From: Streptomyces sp. AC555_RSS877
GTDB taxonomy: Bacteria; Actinomycetota; Actinomycetes; Streptomycetales; Streptomycetaceae
NCBI RefSeq assembly: GCF_019049245.1
Contig: NZ_JAGMUK010000015.1
Location: forward strand, 116,759-180,758
Length of the DNA stretch: 64,000 nt
Direction: 5' to 3'
Shown here: positions 43,453 to 52,198 of the stretch, piece by piece
How the letters are laid out: each line of letters opens with the position of its first letter
How positions within the stretch are numbered: the first letter of the stretch is position 1
Position numbers and translations under genes: made by a program
Notes under the pieces: model-generated
What the model saw: only the letters and a program-made list of their open reading frames with translations
Database searches by the model: none
What the model was told of the DNA's origin: nothing

Positions 43453-45723
43453 CTACTTGAGGTACACGATGCCGTCCGTGGTGACCGCCGGGCGTCCCGA
43501 GGTGCCGACGACCACGATCTTGACGGTGTGCTTGGCGCTGCCGGCCCAGCTCTTGGTCCAGATCGCGTCGCGGTACTTCGTCGTCGCCGACTTCAGGTCG
43601 ACGGTCGCCGTCTTGACGCCGTCGACGTAGACGTTCGCCTGGCCGGAGGTGGTGGCCCGGGACACCGTCCAGGCGACCGAGCGGCCGGTGAAGGTCCAGG
43701 TCAGCGAGGCGTTCTTCGAGGAGCTGGAGAGCGACTTGCCGCCCAGGTAGCTGGTGGAGGACTTGCTCGTCCACGTGCCCGACTTGACGGCCGAGGTCTC
43801 CTGGAGGATGACCGGCGTGCCGGAGACGGACGCCGTGGCCGTGTTGCCCGCCTGGTCGGAGGCGGTCATGGACCACGCGGTCGCCACGCCGGACTTGGCC
43901 GTGTGGTTCGCGGTGGTCACCGTCGGGCCGTAGGTCGCGGCGGTCGGCGCGGTCAGCCTGACCTGCTTCAGCGCGGCGCTGTCGGTGGCCTTCCAGCTCA
44001 GCTTGAGCGGAACGGCCGTGGTGTTCACCGTGCCGGCGCGCAGGGCGAGGTTCGGCTTGGTGGTGAACGAGGGGGCGGTCGTCTCCGCGACGACCGTGGC
44101 GGCCGTGGACGTGACGGTCTTGCCCGACTGGTGGGTGGCGCGCACCTGCACCTTGTGGGAGCCCACCGTCAGGGTGGCCTTCGCGGAGGTGGCGCTGCCC
44201 GCGGCCGTGGCCGCGGTCTTGCCGTCGACGAGCAGTTCGTACTTCGAGATCAGCGCCGGCGGGGTGGTGGCCGCCCAGCCCACGGTGACGCCGGCCTTGG
44301 TGTAGTACGTCGTGCCCGAGACACCGCCGCTGACGGACTTGACCGTCAGGCCGCTGACCGGTCCGGCGGCCCAGCCGCGGAGGGTGGGCAGCTTGGCGTA
44401 GAGCGAGTCGCCGGGGCACTGGGTGTTGTAGCCGTCACGGTGACCGTGGATGGTCGGGAAGCTCAGCTGGGCGCCCTGTGCCCAGGACTCGCGGGCGTAG
44501 TTGGTGCCGGCGGCGCCCGCGGTGAGGGTCGTGGTCGCGTTCGGGCTCACGCCGTACTGGCCGAGTTTCCAGGCGGCGATCTTGGCGACCGAGACCATGG
44601 CGGCCTGGCTCGGCGCCACGTCCGTGTAGGTGCCGAGGACCGAGATACCGGTGGTCTCGGAGTTGAAGCCGAAGGCGTGGGCGCCCATGACGGGCCGGTC
44701 GACACCGCCCTTGCGGCCCTCGTAGACGGTGCCGCACTTGTCGACGAGGAAGTTGTAGCCGACGTCTTTCCACTTCAGGCTGTTGACGTGGTACGCGTAG
44801 ATGCCGCGGACGACGGCGGGGGCCTCGGCGCAGGTGTAGTCGTTGCTCTCGGCGGTGTGGTGGACCACCACCGCCTTGATCTTCCCGCCCGGCAGATAGC
44901 CGGGTTCCTCGGGGCTGATCGACTCGTCCGCGCCCCAGCCGGCCCGCGAGGTGATCGCGGGGCGGGGTGCGGTGGACGGCGGGGCCGTGGGCGCCGTGGC
45001 GGTCGGGCTCGCGGACGTGGACGTCGTCGCGGTCGGCGTCGGGGTGGTGCTCGTCGGCGCCGACGTCGTGGGAGCCGCCGTCGTCGGGGTCGGCGAAGCG
45101 GGGGGCTCGGTGGTCGCGGTCGCGCTCGCCGTGGTGTCCGAGGGAGCGGGCTCGCTCGGGTCGGCCGTCGCCGTCGCCGTCGCGGTGTCGGTCGGGTCGG
45201 CCGCGAAGGCCGCCGGTTCCATCCCGCCCTTGGCGGTCCCGCCCGAGTCGATCATGTCCAGCCGTAGCCCGGCCGGGAGCCGGTCGGAGGTACGTCCGTC
45301 CGCGGTGACCCGTACTTCCACGCCGTCGGAGGGCCCCACCCACGCCGGTTCGGTCCCGCCGCGCCGGGCCGCGTTCTCGCCCTGCCCGCTGTCGCCGTCC
45401 AGCCGCAGCCACGGGGACCACTGTCCGCCGTCCGTGGCCCGGGTACGCGCCTCGATGGTGCCCGTGACCCGGACCGAGGGGTCGGACCAGGTGATGCCGA
45501 GCATGCTGAACGGCTTGGTGTCCTGCTGCTTCAGCGCCGCGCGGGTGCCGCGCTCGGCCGTCGGCAGCGCGACCGTACGGGACTTGGTGGTGACCGGGCC
45601 CGGCTTGCCGTCGCCTGCCGTGCTGTCGGGGGACCCGCCGGGGTCTAGCTGGAGGACGAGTGCGGCGGAGAGTCCGGCGACGGCCGTGGCGGCCGCACCC
45701 CAGAGGTATCGAGGTCTACCCAT
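43453..45723 (-). CDS. Secreted peptidoglycan recognition/N-acetylmuramoyl-L-alanine amidase with repeat domains (756 aa)
   Basis: Signal-like N-terminus (MGRPRYLWGAAATAVAGLSAALVL), an N-terminal domain (about 40-170), a Thr/Pro/Ser/Ala-rich linker (about 178-254), a PGRP/amidase_2 domain (about 255-450) and C-terminal Ig-like or Big repeats to a carbohydrate-binding-like end. Amidase features are SRAGWGADES, the zinc His in AVVVHHTAES (H287/H288), TIHGHRDGYNTQCPGD with H427 and C435, and Tyr in YNFLVD. It should cleave peptide stems from peptidoglycan at the cell surface. ATG 45723 lacks a nearby Shine-Dalgarno; upstream frame extends 44 codons but looks non-coding. Confidence 0.92.
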   Translation of the reverse strand: MGRPRYLWGAAATAVAGLSAALVLQLDPGGSPDSTAGDGKPGPVTTKSRTVALPTAERGTRAALKQQDTKPFSMLGITWSDPSVRVTGTIEARTRATDGGQWSPWLRLDGDSGQGENAARRGGTEPAWVGPSDGVEVRVTADGRTSDRLPAGLRLDMIDSGGTAKGGMEPAAFAADPTDTATATATADPSEPAPSDTTASATATTEPPASPTPTTAAPTTSAPTSTTPTPTATTSTSASPTATAPTAPPSTAPRPAITSRAGWGADESISPEEPGYLPGGKIKAVVVHHTAESNDYTCAEAPAVVRGIYAYHVNSLKWKDVGYNFLVDKCGTVYEGRKGGVDRPVMGAHAFGFNSETTGISVLGTYTDVAPSQAAMVSVAKIAAWKLGQYGVSPNATTTLTAGAAGTNYARESWAQGAQLSFPTIHGHRDGYNTQCPGDSLYAKLPTLRGWAAGPVSGLTVKSVSGGVSGTTYYTKAGVTVGWAATTPPALISKYELLVDGKTAATAAGSATSAKATLTVGSHKVQVRATHQSGKTVTSTAATVVAETTAPSFTTKPNLALRAGTVNTTAVPLKLSWKATDSAALKQVRLTAPTAATYGPTVTTANHTAKSGVATAWSMTASDQAGNTATASVSGTPVILQETSAVKSGTWTSKSSTSYLGGKSLSSSSKNASLTWTFTGRSVAWTVSRATTSGQANVYVDGVKTATVDLKSATTKYRDAIWTKSWAGSAKHTVKIVVVGTSGRPAVTTDGIVYLK

Positions 45724-45797
45724 AGCGGTCTTGTGCCGTCCTTCGTGGAGTTGTGGGGTGAACGAGGTCGGTGGGGCAGGCCGCACCCAAAGAGAAA

Positions 45798-45828
45798 GGG
45801 GCGCCGGGAGACAGACTCCCGACGCCCC
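45798..45828 (-). terminator. Terminator of the polyol-type operon
   Basis: GGGGCGCCGGGAG / CTCCCGACGCCCC (one mismatch) with a 5-base loop; on the minus strand it is followed by a T-rich tail (TTTCTCTTT). A second perfect hairpin, GTGCGGCC-TT-GGCCGCAC, lies at 45838-45855 just after the dehydrogenase stop. Confidence 0.85.
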
Positions 45829-45864
45829 TGAAGGGTTGTGCGGCCTTGGCCGCACATCTGTTCC

Positions 45865-46854
45865 CTACGGCACCACCACGATCTTCCGGCCCACTCCCGC
45901 CGCGAACTGCTCCAGCGCCTGCGGGTACTGCTCCAGCGGGATGCGGTCGCTGATGAACACCTCCGGGTCGAGCACGCCGTTCGCGAACAGCTCGGCCGCC
46001 CGCTCGAAGCTGTGCAGTACGGCCATCGACCCGGTGATGGTGATCTCCTGGTTGTAGATGCGGTACGGGTCGATCGTCACCCGGGTCGCGTAGTCGGCGA
46101 CGCCGAACTGCAGGAACGTGCCGGCCTTGGCCACCCGCTCCAGTCCGTCCTGGATCGCCGCCGCGTTGCCCGTCGCGTCGACCACGACGTCCCAGCCCTG
46201 CGGCCGCTCCAACTCGTCCGCGTTCGCCGCCGACCCGGACACGCCGAGCCGTCGCGCCGTCTCCAGCCGCGCCGGGTTCAGGTCCACCACGTCCACGCTC
46301 GCGGCCCCGGTGCGCTTGGCCAGCTCCAGCATCATCAGGCCCATGGTTCCGGAGCCGTAGATCAGGACGTGGGCGCCGAGGCGGGATCGCAGGACGTCGT
46401 AGCCGCGCACCGCGCACGACAGCGGCTCCACCAGCGCCGCGTCCTGCGTGCGGACGTGCTCGGGCAGCTTCACGCAGTTCGCGACCGGTGCCACGGCGTA
46501 CCGGGCCGCGCCGCCCGCCGTGGTGACGCCGATCGCCGCCCACCGTTCGCAGAGGTTGTTGTGGCCCGTACGGCAGTACCGGCATTCGTAGCAGTACAGC
46601 GAGGGGTCCACTGCGACCCGGTCACCCACCGACACCTCCGTGACCTGAGTGCCGACCCCGACCACCTCGCCCGCGAACTCGTGCCCGGGCACGATCGGCA
46701 GCTTCGGCGCGAACTCGCCCTGCAGGATGTGCAGATCGGTCCCGCACAGCCCGCACGCGGCGACCTCGACGACGACCTCGCGCGGTCCGGGCGTCGGGTC
46801 CGGGACCTCGGCGACGACGGCACGGCCCACGGACTCGATGACGGCGGCCTTCAT
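45865..46854 (-). CDS. Zinc-dependent alcohol (polyol) dehydrogenase (329 aa)
   Basis: Medium-chain dehydrogenase of the sorbitol/threonine-dehydrogenase group. Catalytic zinc ligands are C37 (ACGLCGTDLH) and H58-E59 (VPGHEFAGE). The structural zinc loop has C88, C91, C94 and C102, and the Rossmann motif is YGSGTMGLM near 166-174. It ends an operon with a carbohydrate ABC transporter, overlapping the upstream permease (ATGA), which suggests oxidation of an imported polyol such as a sugar alcohol. Actual substrate unknown. Confidence 0.9.
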   Translation of the reverse strand: MKAAVIESVGRAVVAEVPDPTPGPREVVVEVAACGLCGTDLHILQGEFAPKLPIVPGHEFAGEVVGVGTQVTEVSVGDRVAVDPSLYCYECRYCRTGHNNLCERWAAIGVTTAGGAARYAVAPVANCVKLPEHVRTQDAALVEPLSCAVRGYDVLRSRLGAHVLIYGSGTMGLMMLELAKRTGAASVDVVDLNPARLETARRLGVSGSAANADELERPQGWDVVVDATGNAAAIQDGLERVAKAGTFLQFGVADYATRVTIDPYRIYNQEITITGSMAVLHSFERAAELFANGVLDPEVFISDRIPLEQYPQALEQFAAGVGRKIVVVP

Positions 46855-47705
46855 TTGACGGCTCCCAGGGACAGGCCCTGGACCAGCTTGTCCTGGGCGG
46901 CGAACCCCGCGGCGAGCACCGGCAGGGAGATCACGAGCGACGCGGCGCACACCTTCGCCAGGAACAGGCCCTGGCTGGTGATGAAGCCGGTCAGGAAGAC
47001 GGGGGCGGTCTCGGCGACCACGCCGGTCAGCACACGGGCGAACAGCAGCTCGTTCCAGCTGAAGATGAAGCAGATCAGGGCCGTCGCCGCGATGCCGGGC
47101 AGTGCGATCGGGGCCACCACGCGCGCGAGGATCGTCGGCAGGCGGGCCCCGTCCACCCGCGCCGCCTCGATGATCGCCACCGGGACCTCGGCCAGGAAGG
47201 ACTGCATCATCCAGACCGCGATCGGCAGGTTCATGGAGGTGTAGAGGATGACGAGCAGCCAGATGTTGTCGAGCATCCCGGTGTTCTTGGCGAAGAGGTA
47301 GATCGGCAGCAGGCCCGCCACCACCGGCAGCATCTTCGTCGACAGGAAGAAGAACAGGACGTCCGTCCACTTCTTCACCGGGCGGATCGACAGCGCGTAC
47401 GCCGCCGGGAGGGCCAGCAGCAGGACGAACAGGGTCGACGCGACCGACGCCACCACCGAGTTGACCAGCGCCGGCCACGGGCTCGCGCCGCCGCCCGTGC
47501 CGAAGAACTCGCGGTAGCCGTCCAGGGTCAGGGCGGCGGTGAAGGACGGCGGGTTGGTGGCCGCGTCCTGCTCGGAGTGGAAGGAGGTCAGCGCCATCCA
47601 CGCGACGGGCAGGAAGAAGACGATGCCGGCCAGCCAGGCCACCAGGCCCAGGCCGGCGCCCTTGCGGCGGACTCGTACGGTCGTGGTCGTGGTCGTGGCA
47701 CTCAT
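46851..47705 (-). CDS. Carbohydrate ABC transporter permease, MalG type (284 aa)
   Basis: Six membrane helices with the permease EAA loop EAARVDGARLPTILARVVAPIALPGIA (about residues 182-208) that contacts the ATPase. N-terminal Thr-rich cytoplasmic tail. Overlaps the partner permease upstream and the dehydrogenase downstream by four bases each. No dedicated ATPase is encoded; in Streptomyces the shared MsiK protein usually serves such systems (recollection). Confidence 0.92.
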   Translation of the reverse strand: MSATTTTTTVRVRRKGAGLGLVAWLAGIVFFLPVAWMALTSFHSEQDAATNPPSFTAALTLDGYREFFGTGGGASPWPALVNSVVASVASTLFVLLLALPAAYALSIRPVKKWTDVLFFFLSTKMLPVVAGLLPIYLFAKNTGMLDNIWLLVILYTSMNLPIAVWMMQSFLAEVPVAIIEAARVDGARLPTILARVVAPIALPGIAATALICFIFSWNELLFARVLTGVVAETAPVFLTGFITSQGLFLAKVCAASLVISLPVLAAGFAAQDKLVQGLSLGAVK

Positions 47706-48640
47706 GCGCGCGACACCTCCTCGCGGAACAGCGACGACACCACGCGCAGCGCGAAGGTCGCGATGATGATCGAGCCGATGACCACCAGGACGCCGGCGGC
47801 CGAGGCGAGGCCGTTCTCGTGGGCCTGGTAGAAGCTCTGATAGACGGTGTAGGGGAGGTTGGCGGTGCCCAGGCCGCCGGACGTGATCGTGAAGACAGCG
47901 TCGAAGTTCTGGACGATGTAGATCGAGCCCAGCAGGGCGCCGAGTTCGAGATAGCGGCGCAGGTGCGGGAGGGTCAGGTGGCGGAAGATCTGCCAGTCGC
48001 CGGCGCCGTCCACCCGGGCCGCTTCCATCTGCTGCTGGTCGCGGCTCTGCAGGCCCGCCAGCAGGATCAGCATCATGAACGGCGTCCACTGCCAGACCAG
48101 GGAGGCCTCGACCGCGAGCAGCGGGGTGCCCGAGATCCAGTCGGGCTGTGGGCCGCCCACATAGTGCAGCAACCCGTTGAACAGGCCGTACTCGGGGTTG
48201 TAGAGCACATGCTTCCAGAGCAGGGCCGCCGCCACGGGTACCACCAGGAAGGGCGCGATCAGCAGGGTGCGGACCAGGCCCCGGCCCCGGAACTTCCGGT
48301 CCAGGAGCAGGGCCAGGGCGAGGCCCAGGATCAGGCTGGCCAGCACCACCGCGACCGTCAGCAGGACCGTGGTCCACACCGACCGGCGCAGGTCGGCGTC
48401 GCTCAGCACCTGTTGGTAGTTGTCGAAGCCGGTGAACTCCCGGGCGTCGGGATAGAGGGAGTTCCAGTCGAAGAAGGAGATCACCACCGTGGCCACGAAA
48501 GGGAGTTGGGTCACGGCGATCATGAAGATCAGGGCCGGGAGCAGGGGGGCCCGGGTGGCCCAGGCGCGCAGGCGGCCGGAGGGCTGCCGCACGGTGGGCA
48601 GGGCAGTGGTGGCTGTCGGAGCCGTGGTCGTCGCGGTCAT
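47702..48640 (-). CDS. Carbohydrate ABC transporter permease, MalF type (312 aa)
   Basis: Six helices with an N-terminal Thr/Pro-rich tail; the EAA loop is MEAARVDGAGDWQIFRHLTLPHLRRYL near residues 213-239, and ALIFMIAVTQLPFVATVVISFFDWN is the first span. Overlaps the binding-protein gene upstream and the second permease downstream (ATGA both). Confidence 0.92.
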   Translation of the reverse strand: MTATTTAPTATTALPTVRQPSGRLRAWATRAPLLPALIFMIAVTQLPFVATVVISFFDWNSLYPDAREFTGFDNYQQVLSDADLRRSVWTTVLLTVAVVLASLILGLALALLLDRKFRGRGLVRTLLIAPFLVVPVAAALLWKHVLYNPEYGLFNGLLHYVGGPQPDWISGTPLLAVEASLVWQWTPFMMLILLAGLQSRDQQQMEAARVDGAGDWQIFRHLTLPHLRRYLELGALLGSIYIVQNFDAVFTITSGGLGTANLPYTVYQSFYQAHENGLASAAGVLVVIGSIIIATFALRVVSSLFREEVSRA

Positions 48641-50016
48641 CGTCCCTCGTACTCCTCGGAGATCCGCTCGGCGATCTGCTGGGACTTCTTCAGGGCCGAC
48701 TCGACGGACTGGCGTCCGGCGATGGCCGCGCTGATCTCCTGGGAGACCCTGGTGCCGAGGTCGGTGAACTCGGGGATGCCGACGAACTGGATGCCGGGCG
48801 CGGGGCGCGGCTGTACGCCGGGGTCGTTGGGGCGGGCGCCCTCGATGGCCTCCTTGGTCATCTCCTGGAAGGCGGCGGCTTCTTTGACGTAGGCGGGGTT
48901 CGTGTACGTCGACGCGCGCTTGCCGGCGGGCACGTTGGACCAGCCGATCTCGTCGCCGACCAGCTGCTCGTACTCCTTGCTCGACGCCCAGGACACGAAC
49001 TTCCAGGCCTTGTCGGGGTTGCGGGAGGCGTCCTGGATGCCCCAGGCCCAGGTGTAGAGCCAGCCGGCGGACTCCGTCCGCTCGACGGGGGCGGGGGCGT
49101 AGCCGAGCCTGCCCTTGACCGGGGAGTTCGACGCCTCCAGAGAACCGGCCGCGGAGGTGGCGTCGTACCACATGGCGACCTTGCCCTGGGTCATGTTGTT
49201 CAGGCACTCGGCGAAGCCGGACTGGGCGGCGCCGGACTCGCCGTGCTCGCGGACCAGGCCGACGTAGAACTTCACCGCCTTCTCGAACTCGGGGGAGTCC
49301 AGCCGCGCCTTCCAGTCCTTGTCGAACCAGGTGCCGCCGAAGGTGTTCACGACGGTCGTCAGGGGTGCCATCACCTCGCCCCAGCCGGGCAGTCCGCGCA
49401 GGCAGATGCCGTTCATGCCGGGCTCGGCCCCGTCCACCTTCGCCGCGAGGTCGGCGACCTGGGTCCAGGTGGGGTGCGCGGGCATCGTCAGGCCCTCCTT
49501 CTCGAAGACGTCCTTGCGGTACATCAGGAAGGACGACTCGCCGTAGAAGGGCTGGCCGTAGAGCTTGCCGTCGTCGCCGGTCAGGGACTGGCGCATCGGC
49601 TTGAGCACGTCCTGCTCGTCGTACGCCGGGTCCTTGGCGACGTAGGAGTTCATCTCGTGCAGCCAGCCGTTGCGGGCGTAGATCGGTATCTCGTAGTTGG
49701 ACAGGGTGGCTACGTCGTACTGGCCGGCCTGGTTCGCGAAGTCCTGGCTGATCTTGTCGCGGACGTCGTTCTCGGGGAGGACGGTGAAGTTGACCTTGAT
49801 GCCGGTTTCCTTGGTGAAGTGCGCGGCGGTGAGTTTCTGCAGCTCCACCATCTGTGGGTTGTTGACCATCAGTACGTTGACGGTGTTGGAGTTGCCGCCG
49901 GAACCGGACCCGCCCGCCCCGACCCAACAGCCGGAGAGCAGCGGGGCGAGCAGCGTCCCTGCGGCGGCCGTGGCGAGCGTGGCTCGCGTGGGCCGTCGTC
50001 GGCTCTGGGTTCGCAT
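48637..50016 (-). CDS. Extracellular sugar/polyol-binding lipoprotein (459 aa)
   Basis: Family 1 solute-binding protein. The lipobox LLSGC ends at C30, after a twin-Arg-like basic start (QSRRRPTR). The mature domain has the typical GQYDVATLSNYEIPIYARNGWLHEM and GKVAMWYDATSAAGSLEAS segments of mannitol/sorbitol-type binding proteins. First transporter gene after the DeoR regulator (79-base gap). With two permeases and a zinc dehydrogenase this is a polyol uptake system by context. Confidence 0.92.
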   Translation of the reverse strand: MRTQSRRRPTRATLATAAAGTLLAPLLSGCWVGAGGSGSGGNSNTVNVLMVNNPQMVELQKLTAAHFTKETGIKVNFTVLPENDVRDKISQDFANQAGQYDVATLSNYEIPIYARNGWLHEMNSYVAKDPAYDEQDVLKPMRQSLTGDDGKLYGQPFYGESSFLMYRKDVFEKEGLTMPAHPTWTQVADLAAKVDGAEPGMNGICLRGLPGWGEVMAPLTTVVNTFGGTWFDKDWKARLDSPEFEKAVKFYVGLVREHGESGAAQSGFAECLNNMTQGKVAMWYDATSAAGSLEASNSPVKGRLGYAPAPVERTESAGWLYTWAWGIQDASRNPDKAWKFVSWASSKEYEQLVGDEIGWSNVPAGKRASTYTNPAYVKEAAAFQEMTKEAIEGARPNDPGVQPRPAPGIQFVGIPEFTDLGTRVSQEISAAIAGRQSVESALKKSQQIAERISEEYEGR

Positions 50017-50095
50017 GGATCGCTCCTGGACGTATCGGGAGACAAAGGGCGTGCCTGGGTGTGGAAGCGCCCTGGAGAAGTGGTGAGTCGGTTTC

Positions 50096-50866
50096 TCAGA
50101 CGCGGATGACCTGTGGTCCCAGCAGCGAGTAGCGATGGGCCTCGGCCGTCGGCAGCAGCGTGCTCGTCACGATCGTCTCCAGTACGCCGATCTCGGCGAA
50201 CCGGCAGAAGCTGACCGCCCCGAACTTGCTGTGCACGCCGGCGAACACCGTGCGGCGCGCCGCCCGGATCGCCTGCGCCTTGACCTCGCTGACCGCGGGG
50301 TCGGGTGTGGTCAGGCCGTGCTCGCGGGAGATGCCGTTGGCGCCGATGTAGGCGAGGTCGACGACGAAGCCGGCCAGCATCTTCGTCGTCCAGTGGTCCA
50401 CGGTGGCGAGGGTGCCGGAGCGGACCCGGCCGCCCAGCAGCAGGACCGAGATCCCGTCGGATTCGGCCAGTGCGCCCGCGACCGGCAGGGACGCGGTGAC
50501 CACGGTCAGCGGGCGGTCCCTGGGCAGTGCCTCGGCGATGAGCTGCGGGGTGAAGCCCTCGTCGACGAAGACCGTCTCGGCGTCCCCGAGCAGCTCGGCC
50601 GCGGCGGCCGCGATCCGGCGCTTCTCGGGAACGTGGCTGGTGGCGCGGAACGCGAGCGTCGTCTCGAAACCGGCGCTCTCCACGGGATAGGCGCCGCCGT
50701 GGGTGCGGCGGACCAGACCGTGGTCCTCCAGGGCGCGCAGATCCCGTCGTACGGTCTCCTTGGCCACGCCCAGCTCGGCGGCGAGCGCGGTGACGTCGAC
50801 CGAGCCGGTGGCGCGCGCGGCTCGCACGATCTCCCGCTGACGCTCTTCTGCCGTCCTGATGTTCAT
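50096..50866 (-). CDS. DeoR-family regulator of the polyol-type operon (256 aa)
   Basis: N-terminal DeoR HTH (about residues 6-58: ERQREIVRAARATGSVDVTALAAELGVAKETVRRDLRALEDHGLVRRTHGGA) and the sugar-phosphate-sensing DeoRC domain with VFVDEGFT, DLAYIGANGI and the C-terminal TIVTS. Probably senses a phosphorylated sugar or polyol and represses the downstream transporter genes. The translation start ATG 50866 is preceded by GGAGG. A strong hairpin belonging to the upstream gene lies 208 bases before it. Confidence 0.92.
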   Translation of the reverse strand: MNIRTAEERQREIVRAARATGSVDVTALAAELGVAKETVRRDLRALEDHGLVRRTHGGAYPVESAGFETTLAFRATSHVPEKRRIAAAAAELLGDAETVFVDEGFTPQLIAEALPRDRPLTVVTASLPVAGALAESDGISVLLLGGRVRSGTLATVDHWTTKMLAGFVVDLAYIGANGISREHGLTTPDPAVSEVKAQAIRAARRTVFAGVHSKFGAVSFCRFAEIGVLETIVTSTLLPTAEAHRYSLLGPQVIRV

Positions 50867-51073
50867 GGCCGACACCTGCCTCCGTGCTGCCGCCTTGCCC
50901 GTTCGGGCCCCTGTTCGGCCCATGAGGGAAGTTCTACAGCCGGTGCGCGGCACTGACCAGGTCTGTTGCGGGCCCGATACTGCCCGGGTGTGCCCGTTCG
51001 CCGCGGGGCGCGCCCGCCTCGGACCTGCGCGGCCGGGCGCCGGCGCGTGAGATCGGGCAGCACGGGTGCCCGA

Positions 51074-51118
51074 ACGCGGCGGCGGGCGGGCCCGTTCGGT
51101 GCCCGCCCGCCGCCGCGT
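51074..51118 (-). terminator. Hairpin after the uronate dehydrogenase gene
   Basis: 18-bp perfect stem (51074-51091 with 51101-51118) and 9-base loop, 15 bases beyond the stop on the minus strand, all G/C. Likely terminator for the udh-like gene. Confidence 0.75.
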
Positions 51119-51132
51119 GCTGCCTGCAAGTA

Positions 51133-51957
51133 CTAGTACGGCCAGATCGGCGGATCGCTCACGAAGTGGCCGCCCAGGTAGGCGTGCGCCACGTTCTCCG
51201 GGTCCAGCTCGCCGTGCTCGGCGATCAGCTTCTCGGCGTACGGCTCGGAGTCGTCCTGCGGTTCGTAGCCGAGGCTCCGCGCCGTGGTCAGGTCCCACCA
51301 CAGCCGCGTGTTGGCGGAGGAGCCGTAGACGACGGTGTGCCCGACGCCCTCGGCGGTCAGGGCCGCGTGGAAGAGGCGGGCACCGTCGGCGGGGCTCATC
51401 CACACCGAGAGCATGCGCACACTGGTCGGCTCGGGGAAGCAGGAGCCGATGCGCACGGAGACGGTCTCGATGCCGTGCTTGTCCCAGTAGAACTGCGCGA
51501 GGTCCTCGCCGAAGGCCTTGGACAGGCCGTAGAAGGTGTCCGGGCGGTGCGGGGTGTCGATGGGGATGAGGGCGTCCGGATCAACCGGAGTGTCGCCCTG
51601 GGGGCGGGGGGTGAAGCCGACCGCGTGGTTGGAGGAGGCGAAGACGATCCGCCGGATGCCCTCCTCGCGGGCGGCCTCGTACAGGTTGTACGTGCCCACG
51701 ATGTTCGCGTCGAGGATCTTCTCGAAGGGGGCTTCCAGGGAGATCCCCGCGAGGTGGATGATCGCGTCGACGCCCCGCACGGCCTCGCGCACCGCGTCCT
51801 TGTCGGCGAGGTCCGCGGCGATCGCGTCCGGCTCGCCGTCGATGGGGCGCAGGTCGAGCAGACGCAGCTCATGGCCGAAGGCCGGGAGCAGGTTCTGCAT
51901 CAGGGACCCGAGTCCACCGGCTGCGCCGGTGAGCAGAACGGTGCGGGGAGCGGGCAT
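51133..51957 (-). CDS. udh: Uronate dehydrogenase-like NAD-dependent SDR (274 aa)
   Basis: Extended-type short-chain dehydrogenase. Rossmann motif LLTGAAGGLGS at residues 8-18, substrate-loop ASSNHAVGFTPR (about 107-118), catalytic Y143-x3-K147 (FYGLSKAFGED) and the family block RIGSCFPEPTSVRMLSVWMSPADGARLF. This block and SNHAVGF are those of hexuronate dehydrogenases, which oxidise D-galacturonate or D-glucuronate to the aldaro-lactone. Its divergent neighbour is a 5-dehydro-4-deoxyglucarate dehydratase, supporting an oxidative uronate pathway. Substrate preference unproven. Confidence 0.85.
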   Translation of the reverse strand: MPAPRTVLLTGAAGGLGSLMQNLLPAFGHELRLLDLRPIDGEPDAIAADLADKDAVREAVRGVDAIIHLAGISLEAPFEKILDANIVGTYNLYEAAREEGIRRIVFASSNHAVGFTPRPQGDTPVDPDALIPIDTPHRPDTFYGLSKAFGEDLAQFYWDKHGIETVSVRIGSCFPEPTSVRMLSVWMSPADGARLFHAALTAEGVGHTVVYGSSANTRLWWDLTTARSLGYEPQDDSEPYAEKLIAEHGELDPENVAHAYLGGHFVSDPPIWPY

Positions 51958-51999
51958 CCTCGGGTCTCCTTGGGTCCGCCGCCTGTATCAGGTGGGCGC

Positions 52000-52020
52000 A
52001 TGTGTGGACAGTATTCACAT
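52000..52020. promoter_or_regulatory. Imperfect palindrome in the udh/kdgD divergent region
   Basis: ATGTG (52000-52004) and CACAT (52016-52020) face each other about 45-60 bases upstream of the udh start; the right half ATTCACAT (52013-52020) recurs inverted as ATGTGAAT at 52158-52165 over the kdgD start region. Confidence 0.4.
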
Positions 52021-52107
52021 TCGTGGACACGCTAGGGATCCGTGACGCGTCTCGTCAAGTATGGCGGGGAGCTGGGCAATCCGCTTCTGTGACGCGGGTT
52101 TGCGCGC

Positions 52108-52137
52108 TTGACCGGCCACGAAGGGGCTCTTTAGGGT
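52108..52137 (+). promoter_or_regulatory. kdgD promoter TTGACC-18-TAGGGT
   Basis: A good vegetative (HrdB-type) promoter for this GC-rich genome: TTGACC at 52108-52113 and TAGGGT at 52132-52137 with an 18-base spacer. Expected start about 52144, 55 bases before the GTG. Confidence 0.65.
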
Positions 52138-52141
52138 GGAG

Positions 52142-52174
52142 ACGTTCATAAATATAGATGTGAATCATAAACGT
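52142..52174. promoter_or_regulatory. A/T-rich inverted repeat over the kdgD transcription start
   Basis: ACGTT (52142-52146) and AACGT (52170-52174) flank a strikingly A/T-rich core containing ATGTGAAT. Its place just after the -10 fits a repressor operator for uronate induction. Cognate regulator unknown. Confidence 0.5.
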
Positions 52175-52198
52175 GAGCGCCTGTTCTAGGGAGAGCCC

